Below are positions 36,057 to 47,863 of a stretch of 64,000 nt of DNA, piece by piece; within the stretch, counting starts at the first letter, position 1; each line of letters starts with the position of its first letter. The position numbers and the translations under genes were made by a program. The notes under the pieces are model-generated. The model was not told the origin of the DNA and made no database searches. It worked only from the letters and a program-made list of their open reading frames with translations. Source of the DNA: Euphorbia lathyris (taxonomy: Eukaryota; Streptophyta; Magnoliopsida; Malpighiales; Euphorbiaceae); assembly GCF_963576675.1 (NCBI RefSeq), contig NC_088919.1, positions 40,818,501 to 40,882,500 of the forward strand. Direction: 5' to 3'.

Positions 36057-37062
36057 GATTATTTTTGAACTGAGATCATGCAGCCACCGACAATGCAAAA
36101 TTTGTTGTATGTCACTATCTTTTGAAGTTCTTCTTAATATAGTTAGTAATACGATTTCTTAAAGCTCTTTTACTGTCTCTTCAAGGAAATATAAGCTAAC
36201 CATTTGAGACAATGGTTTGAAATATGATGCATATGTTACCTAAGTATATCATGTCTTCCTTCTTATATTAAAACTTGATTCCTCGGGTCTTATAGTAGCG
36301 GGTGATAGAGATCTCTAACCTTCATTTCAACCTAATAAACAAGATAAAACTAAAAAATAACACTATTCTATATTGTTATTTAGTTTTCATCATCATAATC
36401 TGCATTTGATGCTAGCAACATTATAATTACTCTGTAAACACAAATGGATTTTGTCCTGGTATCTAGGGTTGCATGTTTGGTGTTGGAAATTTTCAGTTTT
36501 ATTGACCTTAATTACAGCTAAATAATAGGTACAGGTATAGATTAGATATATGTTATAACACGTGTGTAAGTTTTACATATTTCAAAGGTATACAAGAAAA
36601 GATTGAAAAACAGAAATCGTAGGACTCTTGATCTGGATCAAATCATAGTGGGTGAAACTCTGCTAAATCGTGCTAGTTAGAAAGGGAGTTAGTTATGTTG
36701 CACTGGCAGTATAACCAGGGAAAATGGCACATTTGTGGTAAATTAGTAAAACTATTTTCTAGTTTATGGCAGATGTAGAGTTATTTCTGACATAGGGTAT
36801 TTTTAGCTGCGTCCGCCAGTCTCTCAAGCGAATACATGCATCTGCCAATTAATTGAGCGGAGTAACAAAAAAAAAGTTCTGTTTGTTTGTCGGAAATCCC
36901 TAATCAAACATCTAAAACTTTTCATTTGGAAGTGATAGACAACAGGAGGTGAAAAAAGAGCAACCAAACACCTCCTTAGAAGATTTGACTTTGATTAGTA
37001 GGTGATAAAAAGGTGGAACAGGTATGGTTTCCGTCATGAAAGTGTTAAGAGGTTCATAGTTT
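36057..37062. other. 3' flank and intergenic DNA
   Basis: Contains the 3' untranslated end of the CCCH/RING gene. No further gene, repeat or structured signal was recognised. Confidence 0.5.
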
Positions 37063-37610
37063 TTTTTTTTTTTTTTGGTAATGTAAGGAAGCTAACCAGA
37101 GGGCGAGCCTTGGCGCAACGGTAAAACGTTGTTGCCGTGTGACCAGAGGTCACGGGTTCGAGTCTTAGGAGCGGCCTCTTGCCAATTAAATTGGCAAGGG
37201 AAGGTTTGCCCCCAATACACCCTTGTGGTGGGACCCCTCCCCGGACCCTCGCTCAGCGGGGACGCGTAATGCGACCGGGCCGCCCTTTTTTTTTTTTTAA
37301 TGTAAGGAAGCTAACCAACACAGACAACAGACGAAAACAAAAAGAAAAAACAAAGCATGGTCATACTAGGTAGCAATCAAACGGGGAAGGTTACTCCCAA
37401 AGAATCCTCTAGTTTACTACTGACAAATATTACTCGGAGCTTGTTGTAGGGTCTTCATACCAATGAGGTATTCAAATGCATGATTCACCATGAAGTCAGT
37501 ACAACGATTCCTTTCTCTATAGACATGGGGCTCTGTAATTTGATCAAACCGGATCAGCAATGCTTGTATATTACAAATTAAAGCTTTAGCAGGGTGGTGT
37601 GGGGGCATTG
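37063..37610 (-). mobile_element. LINE 3' end (RNase H tail and poly(A)), with SINE inside
   Basis: Minus-strand remnant: a frame at 37417-37608 carries HVYRERNRCTDFMVNHAFEY, the C-terminal helix region of the RNase H found at the end of plant L1-type LINEs. It is followed by an untranslated part and a poly(A) tail (T run at 37061-37076). The SINE at 37099-37298 interrupts the tail region. The rest of the LINE is missing. Confidence 0.65.
37099..37298 (+). mobile_element. Au-type SINE (tRNA-derived)
   Basis: A 200-bp element with a tRNA-like head: A box TGGCGCAACGG near 37111 and B box GGTTCGAGTC near 37154, so it carries an internal RNA polymerase III promoter. The body (GGACCCCTCC...CGGGGACGCG...GGGCCGCCC) and T-rich tail match the Au SINE of flowering plants as I remember it. 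A perfect 19-bp duplication, AATGTAAGGAAGCTAACCA, flanks it at 37080-37098 and 37299-37317. The fresh duplication suggests a recent insertion. It would have been copied by LINE machinery. Confidence 0.9.
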
Positions 37611-37639
37611 ACTTTGGATCAACGGTAATAGTCTTGAAC

Positions 37640-37922
37640 TTCTAATTAATAAAAATATCTAACAATGAATTGGACATATGATTAAGCAAATGATCTTTAA
37701 CAGTTTTGTTGTCTTTTTTAAATTTGGTGATTGTTGAAGGTGAAGTAGTTTTTGTGATGAGAAGTGTGACATTGGTGTTGGGTTTAGTAGGAGCATCTTG
37801 GAAAAGGACATGGTTAGTTTTTGTGACCAACATTTGTAATTTATGTCGTCAATCGATTCAAGTTTGGATAGGCCAGGAATGACTTCTTCTAGGATAGAAG
37901 ATTGAATGTCATCCGTTTTCAA
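37640..37922 (-). pseudogene. Copia gag fragment
   Basis: Minus-strand frames 37922-37840 (LSKLESIDDINYKCWSQKL) and, after a frameshift, 37833-37642 (FKKDNKTVKDHLLNHMSNSL) match the start of copia gag. No pol or LTR was found beside it. Confidence 0.65.
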
Positions 37923-37929
37923 ATTGTTG

Positions 37930-38271
37930 GAAATAGAGAATATAAATGAATTAAAAGAATGAAATAAGGTTGTGTCGTGGATGTGTCACTGTCTTGAAAG
38001 TGATTGTCGGAAGACCGCGGTGATATCGGGAAATTAGGTCGCTTTCTAATGTTAGCACAACGTACTTATAAAGTGGTGCACTCAACGTTAAAAGTTGTGG
38101 AACAATAGAATTGTAATTACCAGAAAAAATGTATTATGTAGCAGTATGTTTTTGAACTTGCAAAACTCTTTCCAAGAAAAAGATGCAGACAATGTGTTAT
38201 ATACACAAAAATATGGCTGTTTGAAATCAAAACATTACAGAATAAATTAGGTTATGAAGTGGAACGAAAAC
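37930..38271. other. Spacer, possibly copia leader
   Basis: Sequence upstream (on the minus strand) of the gag fragment. It may be the retrotransposon leader or LTR remnant, but no motif proves it. Confidence 0.35.
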
Positions 38272-38274
38272 TAA

Positions 38275-38651
38275 GCCCTTGTGAGTAAATGGGAGTAATG
38301 GAAGGTTAAGTATTAAGTTAACCTTGTTTGGGAGTTATTTTTTGAGAGTAAATGGAGGTTAATGGGGTTAAATCTTTACTTCCTCTAACCTCCAAACTCT
38401 AACCTCCAAATTGGGGGTTAATGGGAGTAACGTAAACTTTTTTAAAATTTCTTGTCTCTGCAGTGTAAATTTAACCTTCCTTCCCCTCCATATTTAAACT
38501 CCCAAACAAGGTTAAACATTTAACCTCATTTACATCCTATAAACTCCCAAACAAGGTTAACTTTTAACTTTCCATTCCATCACTTCCCTTCCCTTTCCAT
38601 TACCTCCTTTAACTCTCACCTCCATTAACTTCTAAACTCCCAAACAAAGGC
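38275..38651. mobile_element. Tourist-like MITE (PIF/Harbinger type)
   Basis: Ends GCCCTTGT and ACAAAGGC are inverted (one mismatch), with long imperfect arms containing AACCTTGTTTGGGAG-type phrases on one side and CTCCCAAACAAGGTT on the other. The 3-bp duplication TAA (38272-38274 and 38652-38654) fits the Harbinger group. 377 bp, non-coding. Confidence 0.75.
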
Positions 38652-38654
38652 TAA

Positions 38655-39096
38655 AGTTAATTAAGAAAAATAGACGGTTGTGAAATAGCTGTTAAAGACT
38701 GTTAAATGTTATACCTGCAAAAAAAAAAATGTCAATTTGAAAACCTTTAAAAATAAAATTTAACTTAAATTCTAGATGAGCTTAAATTAAAAAAAAATGT
38801 CAATTTGAAAACGTTTTCCAAAATAGCACCTTTAAAAAATGTCAATTTGAAAACCTTTATACCTGCAGTACCGAAAAATAAAATTTCAGCCCATGTCTAG
38901 ATGATAGGTGCAATTTAGCCTAACAAATTGACGAAATTATAGTTAGAAGATCGTCCTTTTTCATTTCCAAAATTGAATTGTATGCAGCATGCTAAAATTA
39001 TGGTCTGAATTCAGTTGACCATTTGAAGTACATTATAAATGCTGTGGACCAATTACCTACAGATAATCGTCACACATTCTTTTTTTTTTTAATATT
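38655..39096. other. Spacer with short direct repeats
   Basis: The phrase AATGTCAATTTGAAAAC occurs three times between 38729 and 38855, with other small repeated pieces. No gene. Confidence 0.55.
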
Positions 39097-39104
39097 ATTT
39101 TTAC

Positions 39105-39228
39105 CAATGTTATCAGAACCGGACCGGACATCAAACCGGATTTATAATTGGGTCAAGGGTCACTTGGTCGGATCGGATGACTCGGATTAGTCGAATCGGA
39201 TGATGTAATAAATAAATAATATATATAT

Positions 39229-39266
<38 letters not shown>

Positions 39267-39803
39267 GAAATATTTTTTTATAAATTATATATAATCAAAT
39301 ACATCAACTTGACATGAGATAAATTATATATAATTTAGGGTATAATAATAAGATATTGAAATCAAGTGTGTTTATTTGGTCCCCTTTCAAAAAAATAATA
39401 AAAAAATTGCTTCCTTTTGAAGAAAATGAAAAAAACTGCTTTCTATAAAGAATTGTGGCTGTTTCTATAAAAAATAAAAAATGGCTGGATTTTATTGGTA
39501 ATTTTCCAACAATATATTGTCCCACATCGGAAAGATGAGTGGAGCCAAGGATACTTATGCAGTATAAATGAAATAGTCGAGCAAGTGGCTTGATTGCAAG
39601 CAGTGCTTGCCATTTGCGGATGAATTTGTTAATTAAACCGGAGTCACTCCGGTTACCGGTCAGACCATCGGTTTCCGATCTGACTTCGGTTCTGACTGGT
39701 TTGTTGCAAATGCAACAAACCAGTCCAATTCGGACCGGTAATCTTGTTGGTTTCCGGTTCAATTGGTCGAACCGGTCGTTTTGGTTTGAGTTTTATAACA
39801 TTG
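39105..39803. mobile_element. hAT-type MITE (699 bp)
   Basis: Perfect 9-bp inverted ends CAATGTTAT / ATAACATTG, subterminal CGGACCGG and CCGGTTCGACC-type motifs, and a perfect 8-bp duplication ATTTTTAC at 39097-39104 and 39804-39811. The inside holds a TA microsatellite (about 39216-39262) and AT-rich filler without a transposase. Confidence 0.85.
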
Positions 39804-39811
39804 ATTTTTAC

Positions 39812-41030
39812 TGTAACACCTGGTATAATTTTATTTTTAACGTTGATAATTAAAGATAATTTTACTTGTAAAATTGGTAAGTTAAACCAATTTTAACTTA
39901 TAATAAGATAGTTCTTAAAAAGATTTTAAATATTTTCTGATTTTAATAATATAATTAGAAATTAATGTTTTTAAATTTAATGAAATGTTTGGATTGGTGG
40001 ATTTTTTTTATCCAATTCTTACAAAGTACAATATATTTTTTAATTTTTTTCACCTCTATTCATATATTTGTGATTTGTTACAGTGATAAAAAGTAGAAGA
40101 TAAGATTCATGATGGAGAAGATAATTTGATAAATTATTTCTCAAATTGACTCAACATATCGATGTGAATAAATTATTTCTCAAATTGACTCAACTTTAGA
40201 TATTTTTTCCCTTTTTATCCTTTATAACTAAGAAAACATATACTGGATCACTATTGGCTCCAGTATTTTAGAAGCCTTAGATAGCTCTAATACATCATTT
40301 TTTACAAATATGAATGACTTAATACATCATTTGCCTCCTGAACTTGTCCAAAAAAAACTTAATTGGCTAAGAACTTTCAAAATATCTTGATAACCCCCTC
40401 AACTTGCGTAAACTATAATCAATTGATCACTCAATTCCAAAAAAAAAAAATGTAAACTAAATATGGAAAATGTATTCCGCGCGTCTTACAACAAAATGAA
40501 TTTATTAAGTTATACTTAGTTCATACTATCTATAAAATGAAGAAAAAGCGAGAAAAGAGAATGTTGGAAATAAATTTATAAACACAATGAATTTATTAAG
40601 TTATACTTAATTCATACTATCTAGATATATGATACAAAACAATACATTTATATCCCTAATTCATCAATTAAATTAAATATTAAATTTATCAATTAATGTT
40701 TTCAATTTAATATCTATCCATCAAAATTTCAGTCAATCAAGATCATCACAACTAATTAAACAATTCAATAATAATACTAGGTTCAAAAATACATTAAATT
40801 ATATATTCAATTCATCAATTAATCTTTTCCATTACAACCCTAAATTAATCAAAATTTCAATTAATTAAAATTATTACAACAAAATTATCTTATTAATCGA
40901 TCAAATAATGATATTAAATTAAAAAAAAAAAGACAATGTCCAAAATTTGTCCTAATCATTTTTATAAAATGTAGATTTAACCTTACTATCAACCATGTCT
41001 AAATGTTTAGATTTACAATAATTTAGCAAA
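39812..41030. other. AT-rich repeat-derived spacer
   Basis: 39905-40165 is a diverged copy of 41190-41460. A 38-bp phrase (ATGAATTTATTAAGTTATAC...) occurs at about 40497 and again at about 40589. No coding signal. Confidence 0.55.
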
Positions 41031-41031
41031 A

Positions 41032-41552
41032 GATAAATTGCAAAAATGCCCCTAACCTTTATAATTATGAGCAATTTTATCACCAACTTTGGCAGTCAAG
41101 AGCAATTTTACCCCCTGATGTTGATAAATTGGATCAATTTCAGACATAATTATAAAACACAGATATTTTATTCATTATTCAGCAGCATATCTGTTGGTTC
41201 TAAAAAGAAGATATGATATTTTTTATGATTTAATAATATAATTAGAGATTAATATTTTTAAATTCGTTAAAATATTTGATTTTTTTTATTTAACTCATAC
41301 AAAATACAGTATATTTTTTTAAAATTTTTTGTTTACATTTAATCATATATTTATGATCTATTACTAATTAGTGATAAAATGACATGCATGTGATGACAAA
41401 ATTCATGAATGAGAAGACAATGTGATGAATTATTTCTCAAATTGACCAAACTTATCAATGTTAAGGGTAAAATTGCTCTTATCTGCCATGATTAGGGATA
41501 AAATTGCATCATTTCAAACGTTAGGAGTAAAATTGTTCTATATCTTTTACAC
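41032..41552. mobile_element. Fold-back repeat with about 85-bp inverted ends
   Basis: The left end (AAAAGATAAATTGC...GAGCAATTTTACCCC) and right end (GGGTAAAATTGCTC...TATATCTTTT) are imperfect inverted copies. The core (41190-41460) recurs at 39905-40165. A target duplication could not be settled, so the superfamily is open. Confidence 0.55.
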
Positions 41553-41714
41553 CTTATCCCTTTATCAAAATATCAACAATTTAGACATTGTCCTTCAAAA
41601 AAACATAAAATTAAATAATCAACTAGTAAATTCTAACCATACCCTAGCATAACAATGTATTTATTTGATCTGAAGTTATTTGCAAATTAAAATACAACTA
41701 AGTCCCTATTACTT

Positions 41715-42440
41715 GTCCGATGTGCAGAATTGATGTTGAACACGGAGACATTTATTCTTTGAATGCCCATACTCGGCTGCTCGTTGGGATTGTATAGAAA
41801 GTGGCTGCTCGGGACCTGCGGATTCTAGGAGGTACTGATAGCAGCTGTGCGACGGATCGGGCAATGGTAATTTGGGCTCAACGGAACAGTCTTATTTAGG
41901 ACGGGAGGTGCAGCTGTTCTCAAGCAGACAGCCCAGCGCACGTTTACTGCATGGATGTGGGCGAAAGTGGCGGAAAGGGAGTGGGTCAGCCGTTGTCTCC
42001 GACTCAGGACAGGCAGATTAGGTGGGTACGACCGGCATCAGGATGGTGGAAATGCAACGTCGATGACTTTGTTTTTTCTGTTGTCAATCAGTCTGGTTTA
42101 GACGCAATTATCAAAAACGAGGAGGGCGAGTTTATATCATTGTATAGCTCGCATTATACAAGGTTTTTGACTCAGGGATAGTGGAAGCTATTGCTTTTTG
42201 TCACAGTTTGGCGTGGCTCACTTCGTTGAACATCAATTAGGATATCTCAGAATTAGAAGGTATAATTGAGGAATTTCAAGATATTTTAGCCCATGATTTA
42301 GACTTTAAATTCGTTTTTGTCTCTAAGCAAGCAAACGAAGCTGCTCATGCAATTGTTAGGCACACTTTATCTTACGCTTGCTACTTTGATTCGGTTTCTA
42401 TTCCAGTATGGTTAGGGATGATTCTCTTCCAAAAAAAATA
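41715..42440 (+). pseudogene. LINE RNase H fragment
   Basis: Plus-strand pieces in several frames: a zinc-knuckle-like start near 41725, then SGWWKCNVDDFVFS near 42035 (RNase H start; this family normally shows N-x-D-G/A) and SKQANEAAHAIVR near 42335 (its C-terminal helix), ending in an A-rich tail near 42432. Stops and frameshifts throughout. Confidence 0.65.
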
Positions 42441-42777
42441 CAATTAAATTACCCGCCATTGATTATAAAAAATTAAAAATAAAAAGATAGCCGCCATTGA
42501 TCTCCGAATTGAAAGCGGATATAAACGCCATCTTTGAAGAGCCCAACAACATTGGAAAGAAATTCAGAAAAAACAGAAGACACGTGTCAGAAATCTGTTT
42601 ATTATACCGTTGAAGTCTGTTATGCAATATCCTCCAGGACACAGTGAAATGCTGTACTAGTAATTTATTTTGTTCTGAAACAGAATCACGCACCACGCAA
42701 AAAGACATGCCATACAGTTACTAAAACCCTAATTACCAAATCTGAATGTCAGAAAAACCAATTTTAATTTCATCTCT

Positions 42778-42786
42778 ATATAAAGT
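42778..42786 (+). promoter_or_regulatory. TATA box of the B3 gene
   Basis: TATATAAAG 40 bp before the start codon. The same motif is kept in the captured copy near 31855. Confidence 0.55.
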
Positions 42787-42825
42787 TTCAGCCTTTTCTA
42801 CATGTCCATTTCAGAGCTAATCAAT

Positions 42826-43812
42826 ATGGCTCCCCGGCGATCAGCAAAGAAGGAGACAATATCAAGATTCTTCAAGATCATTCTTCAACCTAACATTGAA
42901 CAAAATATGCTCGTAATGCTTCTCTACTTTTTAACACACTTCTGAAAACTTCATTTCTGCTTTCTCATTTTGGGAATTTTGATGTTTGACTTAATAAAGT
43001 TGAGATTTTTATTGCAGAGTCTTCCACTTAAGTTTCTCAGCAAGTACAGGAATAAGCTTTCAGATATTGCCAAACTCACTGTATCAGATGGCCGAGTTTG
43101 GAAGGTAGGGCTTGAAAGAATTGGGGAAAACATTTGGTTGGATGATGGCTTCCATGAATTTTCTAGATACTATTCACTTAGACATGGACATCAGTTATAC
43201 TTCGACTATAAGGGTATGTCTGATTTCACCCTTCACATATTCAACCTGAGCTGCTGTGAGATTTCATATCCATCTCAAAATCAAAATCATGTTCATACTT
43301 GTGATTCTCCTCCTCCTCCTCCTCCTCCTCCTCCTCCTCCTCCTCCACATCCAAAGAAGAAAACAATTATGAATTGTGAATATAGGAACGAGAACAACAT
43401 TCTTTCTCCGAGACATTTCAAATCTAAAAAGCCTCATTTCGAGATTATGCTCAAAGATCATAATTTCAGTCATCGTATCGTGGTAAGAAGCTATTCAAGG
43501 AAATATGAAAATGTTTGTGTTTGGTGATATACTTACTTGTAGTATTTTCTTTGTTTATTTCAGTATGTGCCAACGGAATTTTCCAGGAAACATATGGCAA
43601 GACCATTAGCTAAAACTGAGTACATTGCACTTGAACTCAGTAATGGAAAGAAATGGGATGTGTCGGTTAAACGGAAAAAGTGTGGACGTTTGGTTATTGG
43701 AGGAGGATGGATGACATTTATCGAGGAGAATAGCCTCAAAGAAAGAGATGTTTGTATTTTTGAGCTTGTTAAGAAGAATGTATTCAAAGTTTATCTATTT
43801 ATTGCTTTGTAG
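42826..43812 (+). CDS. Two-domain B3 DNA-binding protein (REM/VRN1-like)
   Basis: Predicted nuclear protein of 266 residues in three exons: 42826-42912, 43018-43482 and 43564-43812. All joins keep frame and use GT/AG sites. Residues 14-105 (SRFFKIIL...LPLKFLSKY...WLDDGFHEFSRYYSL...GHQLYFDY) form one B3 DNA-binding domain and residues 164-262 (FEIMLKDHN...VPTEFSRKHM...WDVSVKRKKCGRLVIGGGWMTFIEENSLKERDVCIFEL) a second. The linker carries 13 prolines (127-139) from a CCT microsatellite. Proteins of this REM type bind DNA and often act in reproductive development, but no target can be read from the sequence. TATA box TATATAAAG lies at 42778-42786. No break is seen. Its 5' part was copied to 31812-32091 and its 3' end to 44841-45018. 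Confidence 0.9.
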
Positions 43813-43970
43813 AAACACATATTTGGTATTAGCTACTGCTACACTGTTCTAGAGCAAGTTAGTAAGATTTTCTTAAAGAAGTGTACTGCTTTCTGTAATG
43901 AAAATAGGTTTTTTGTTGTTGTTTTGTTGCTTCTGGTCATTTGCTTAGACGGTTTGTGTTTTGGTATTGG

Positions 43971-44830
43971 TTTTTTTTTTTTTTTTTTCCTTCGAGGGAA
44001 AATGAACTATTATTAACCAGAAATACCGATTACATCAACCTCAGCTATATGTCTTACAAATGGAGTAGCTGAGTCCCAAAAGGACGGACTAGGCCTAAAG
44101 AACAAGCCTTTAGCTAACACATCGGCGGCCATATTGGTCCGCCTTCTAACATAGTAACACATGCATCTTGACACGCAGCTTCAGCTGCTTTGCAGGCATG
44201 AATTGCTGCCCCAAAAGCGGACACATCCCTATAGCATTATTCTTCGAGGCATCCGTGACTTGCTTAGCATCAATTTCTATCGTCATAGCTCCCATGCCAG
44301 TGTTTTTAAGGGCCTTCTTCAAGCACATTGCTTCTGCCACCGGCACTGACCATCTTACACGCACCCACCGAGACCAGCAGGCCACTATTGCACCCTGTGA
44401 ATTACGACAAACACACTCGAAGCCAACCTTCCTGTTCCCCGTCTGTATCACAGCGTCAATGTTGATCTTCAGCCGCCTCCCACCTGAGGAGCTCGAAGAC
44501 TGGCTGCCTCCACCAATTTCACAGTTTGCAGCGTTATAATCCTGCAGAAAACCAAACGCTTTACATACTGTAGTAGTCGCTGGCATCCATTTTCCATTCC
44601 AACAGAAGTTGTTTCTCTGCATCCAGATAGCCTACAAGACCAAGCAGAACTTGATTTTGCTCGAACAGGAGTGGGAATCATGCAGCATAGTGGAGACCCA
44701 TTCCGCGAATACCTCAGCACGGGTATCAATTAGTGCAATTCCTGCTTCCCTCCAGCTATCCGCTGCAAACTTGCAATCGATAAATAAGTGAAAGTTGTGC
44801 TCCCAACCTCTCCACAGAAGACACAACTAT
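43971..44830 (-). mobile_element. L1-type LINE, 5'-truncated
   Basis: Minus-strand element with a poly(A) tail (T run at 43971-43988). It encodes the end of the LINE polyprotein: a zinc-knuckle reverse-transcriptase tail (CLLWRGWEHNFHLFIDC, 44826-44776) and an RNase H domain (LKINIDAVIQTG near 44470, then VAEAMCLKKALKNT near 44350). It is broken by frameshifts. Insertion is just after the 3' end of the B3 gene, and the B3 3' end appears on both sides of it. Confidence 0.8.
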
Positions 44831-44840
44831 TTTGAACCGG

Positions 44841-45018
44841 AAGTGTATCTGTTCATTGCTTTGTAGAAACATAGCTACTGCTGCACTGTTCTAGAGCAAG
44901 TTAGTAATTTTTTTTTAGAGAAGTGACTGCTTTCTGTAATAAAAATAGGTTGTTTGTTTTTGTTTTGTTGCTTCTAGTAATTTGCTTAAACAGTTAAACC
45001 TGTGTTTTGGTACTGACT
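44841..45018 (+). repeat. Second copy of the B3 gene 3' end
   Basis: Diverged copy of 43787-43970, covering the last codons, stop and 3' untranslated region of the B3 gene (phrases such as ATTGCTTTGTAGAAACA, CACTGTTCTAGAGCAAGTTAG, TTGCTTCTRGT). It directly follows the LINE. Confidence 0.85.
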
Positions 45019-46097
45019 TTGTTTATTGAGTTTTGATCAATATAATTGCTCAACATATCCCCAAGGAATTTCAATAAAATTGAGCCAGTTTTATTAAACA
45101 CTAAGATTTGAATTAAAATTCTTAAAATCATCCAATATTGGCATTTTAAGAATTGAAAGAAAAACGAATAGATGATTGATTATACACAGCATGGTTTTCT
45201 TATTTACATTAATCCTACAAGTAGCATAAAATTTGGTTAACAATGGAGTAATTCAATTCTTAAAGAGTGTTCGTCTCTTGGTCCACGAGAAATTAACTTT
45301 TCAGACTTTTCGGTATGGAAACAATCAAAATAAGACATGAAAATGAACTTGTTAATATCTAGAAAAATATTGATCCTATATATGAATCAAGTGATTGATT
45401 AGCATACATCTCATCTCATTTTGCATAAAATTAGTACATCCAAAGCTTAAGAAGAATCAATGGATGCTATTGCTTAACAAAAACACTGATTTTCAGCTCT
45501 CAAACATCCCAAAAGATCAGGAATGAAATGGAAGGAAGAACAAGGCACTCATCCCTTCTTCTTTGTCGTCCTCTTCTTCGTTCTTTCTTTTTCATCATCA
45601 TCAACATCAATACACAGTCTTCAATTAAATCACCTTCCGCTGTGAGTATTTTTCTTTTGAATTGACAGAAAGAATGTCTAAACTCAATCTTGATTCACTG
45701 GAAAGTATGAAATAACAGTTAAATATATATATGGAAATGCTGAAAAACATTTCATACTTGCATCAGCACAAGTTCATATATACACCTCAACAACAATTTC
45801 TAACAAAAATGTCCTGAATTTTAAGAGGCCCTAATGCTCAACCCTTTCTTAAAACCCCCAATGCAAGAAGCTTTCTGCACTAGGACATCCCGCTTATCCA
45901 TAGAAAAGATCCGCCAATCAAAAGCACGAAAGGAGATAAAAGTAGTATAAGGGACATGTGATATATGTGAAAATCAGCTGTGCGCCCAACTAGAATTTTC
46001 ATGATTTATAAGACATTGCCTCATTATAAATGATGCAGATGCATTCAACTAAAAATAGTGAATGATTGTATACCTTAAAGTACGTTTGTTCAGAATC
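45019..46097. other. Intergenic, no gene accepted
   Basis: AT-rich. A short acidic-then-Lys/Arg-rich minus-strand frame near 45550-45650 resembles a last exon, but no partner exon was found. The right part is probably the 3' untranslated region of the next gene. Confidence 0.45.
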
Positions 46098-47610
46098 TCA
46101 GGCATCTTTTTCGACTGTACTTTCCTCTGATGTCTTTCTGGGTCTTCTAGACCACAAAAATGCAGACCATGCAGCTCTCCATAGCACCCCATTTGCAAAG
46201 TGTGGAATAAATATGCGGCCCCAAAATGGGTAATATGGACCCAGAAATTTGATCAATGTGAAAAATATTGCAATTGATATCAGATGCCATGGAACTTCTG
46301 CGTCCTGCCAATTTAATGGGAAATAAGCTATAACAGAAATACAAAGAAAAATTATAGTGTTGTGTATCTACAGCAAAACAGATCAGATAAGATAGACTCA
46401 ACTCAAAAAGAAAAATAACAAAACATTCTTCAATTAGCAGAGAGAGGGAGGGAGCTCGTTTTCCTCGGATAAATTATTTTAGGACAACTCTATATGGCCC
46501 TTTTTAAGGACATTTTGTATAGATCCAAAGAAAAAGAAACAGGTAATCCCAATGTCTCGCATAAATCAAACTCCGGAGTGCAACTATCAGACACCTACTG
46601 ACCACAAAAGAATTGGACAATTGCGAATTTCAATTATTCGAGGTCTACAGGCTAAAAGCTTTCAAATTTCTTAAGAAGTTAGTTTGCATTTTCTTAAGTA
46701 AAGTTTCAACCTTGATTAGCGGAGATAGTTCCAAGATGGTTTCTTGTAAGACCCCAGCTACAACAACACCAATAAGGAGTGGAAAAGGAACAAAATATAG
46801 CTTCTTGTGATGTGCACAATATGACATTTCGCTAAGGGAGGTAACCGTCAGCACTGGCAGACACAAATATTTGATAACTGCCACGGTGAGATCAAGTATG
46901 AGTTGAATGAAGTTCTCCATTGCTCTATTCCACGGGAAGCTCTTAACTGGCTGAGGAGAACTGTCCCACAATTTTCTCGCCTTGTTCATAAGACGGTCAA
47001 AGCTTAACTTCTCCGGGTCACCGGACTGTCCTGCTGTCATATTCATTGCACAAGAGATATTCAGTCTAGATTTTTCATTAATCCCATTTCTTTTACCGCT
47101 GAAAATGCCGGTGTGCTGTTCAAAATTTAGTGCTAGTCCCTGCTACAAGGAAGAGGTTCAATAGTTCAGGAAGGCTGTAAAATGCTCAATTCTACCATTA
47201 TATGTCATATGTGTGCTTAGATTTGAACTTCAGTAAAAAATCTACACCTTTCTGATAAATCTCTAATGCATTTGCTATATGATTGTAACTCAAAAAACAG
47301 CATATGTGTATTCTGTTTAATCTAAACAACAATAATCTACACAAGATTAAGGAATATAAATCTATCAAACTCAATCAAAACCCCACATCTCTAATTAAAA
47401 GGTAACAATATATAATTGGGCATTCCAAATATATGAAACTAGAAAAACAAATCCCTAGAAAAAATACGGTATTAGAATTGACTAGAAAGACAGAAATAAG
47501 CCTACCTTGGGTCCATGGGTGGAAGGGGAAATATGCCTGAGAGCCAATTGAGTCGATGTATGGAGACGGGAGGAAGAAAATAATGAATAGGAGGCATATG
47601 GAGAGGCCAT
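46098..47610 (-). CDS. Plastid membrane protein resembling EMBRYO DEFECTIVE 1273
   Basis: Predicted protein of 246 residues in three exons on the minus strand: 47610-47506, 47139-46711 and 46304-46098. The joins keep frame at codon boundaries with GT/AG sites. The first 35 residues are rich in Ser and poor in acidic residues (MASPYASYSLFSSSRL), as in chloroplast transit peptides. Conserved-looking parts are WDSSPQPVKSFPWNRAMENF, then hydrophobic segments (LILDLTVAVIKYLCLPVLTV; PLLIGVVVAGVL; LISIAIFFTLIKFLGPYYPFW) and an acidic C-terminus. This pattern fits an inner-plastid-membrane protein of unknown biochemical role; I recall it as EMB1273 of Arabidopsis, which is needed for embryo development, but that match is from memory. 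No break is seen. Confidence 0.8.
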
Positions 47611-47863
47611 ATTCTATAAACTTGAAGATGAAATTCTTAAACGATTAATTAATAGCTGAAAATTGATAATTTCATAATTGAATCCAGGAAAAGATAAGAT
47701 CTTTATTCTGGGTTGGAGTTTGGCGTCGGGTTCAGCTTCAGACGGAGGGGTTTAAGCAGGATTGAAGGTCGTGATCCACTACTGGTGACTACAGGGATTT
47801 GGCGTGGGTACGTACGTAAACGCTGCCACATGGCCATTTATATTATTTCCATATTTATATTTT

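Noticed and set aside
37106..37170. tRNA gene
   Set aside because: A and B boxes are present, but there is no cloverleaf acceptor stem; it is the head of a SINE with target duplications.
45540..45660. Last exon of another minus-strand gene (acidic then Lys/Arg-rich)
   Set aside because: No upstream exon or clear acceptor; low-complexity codons could explain it.
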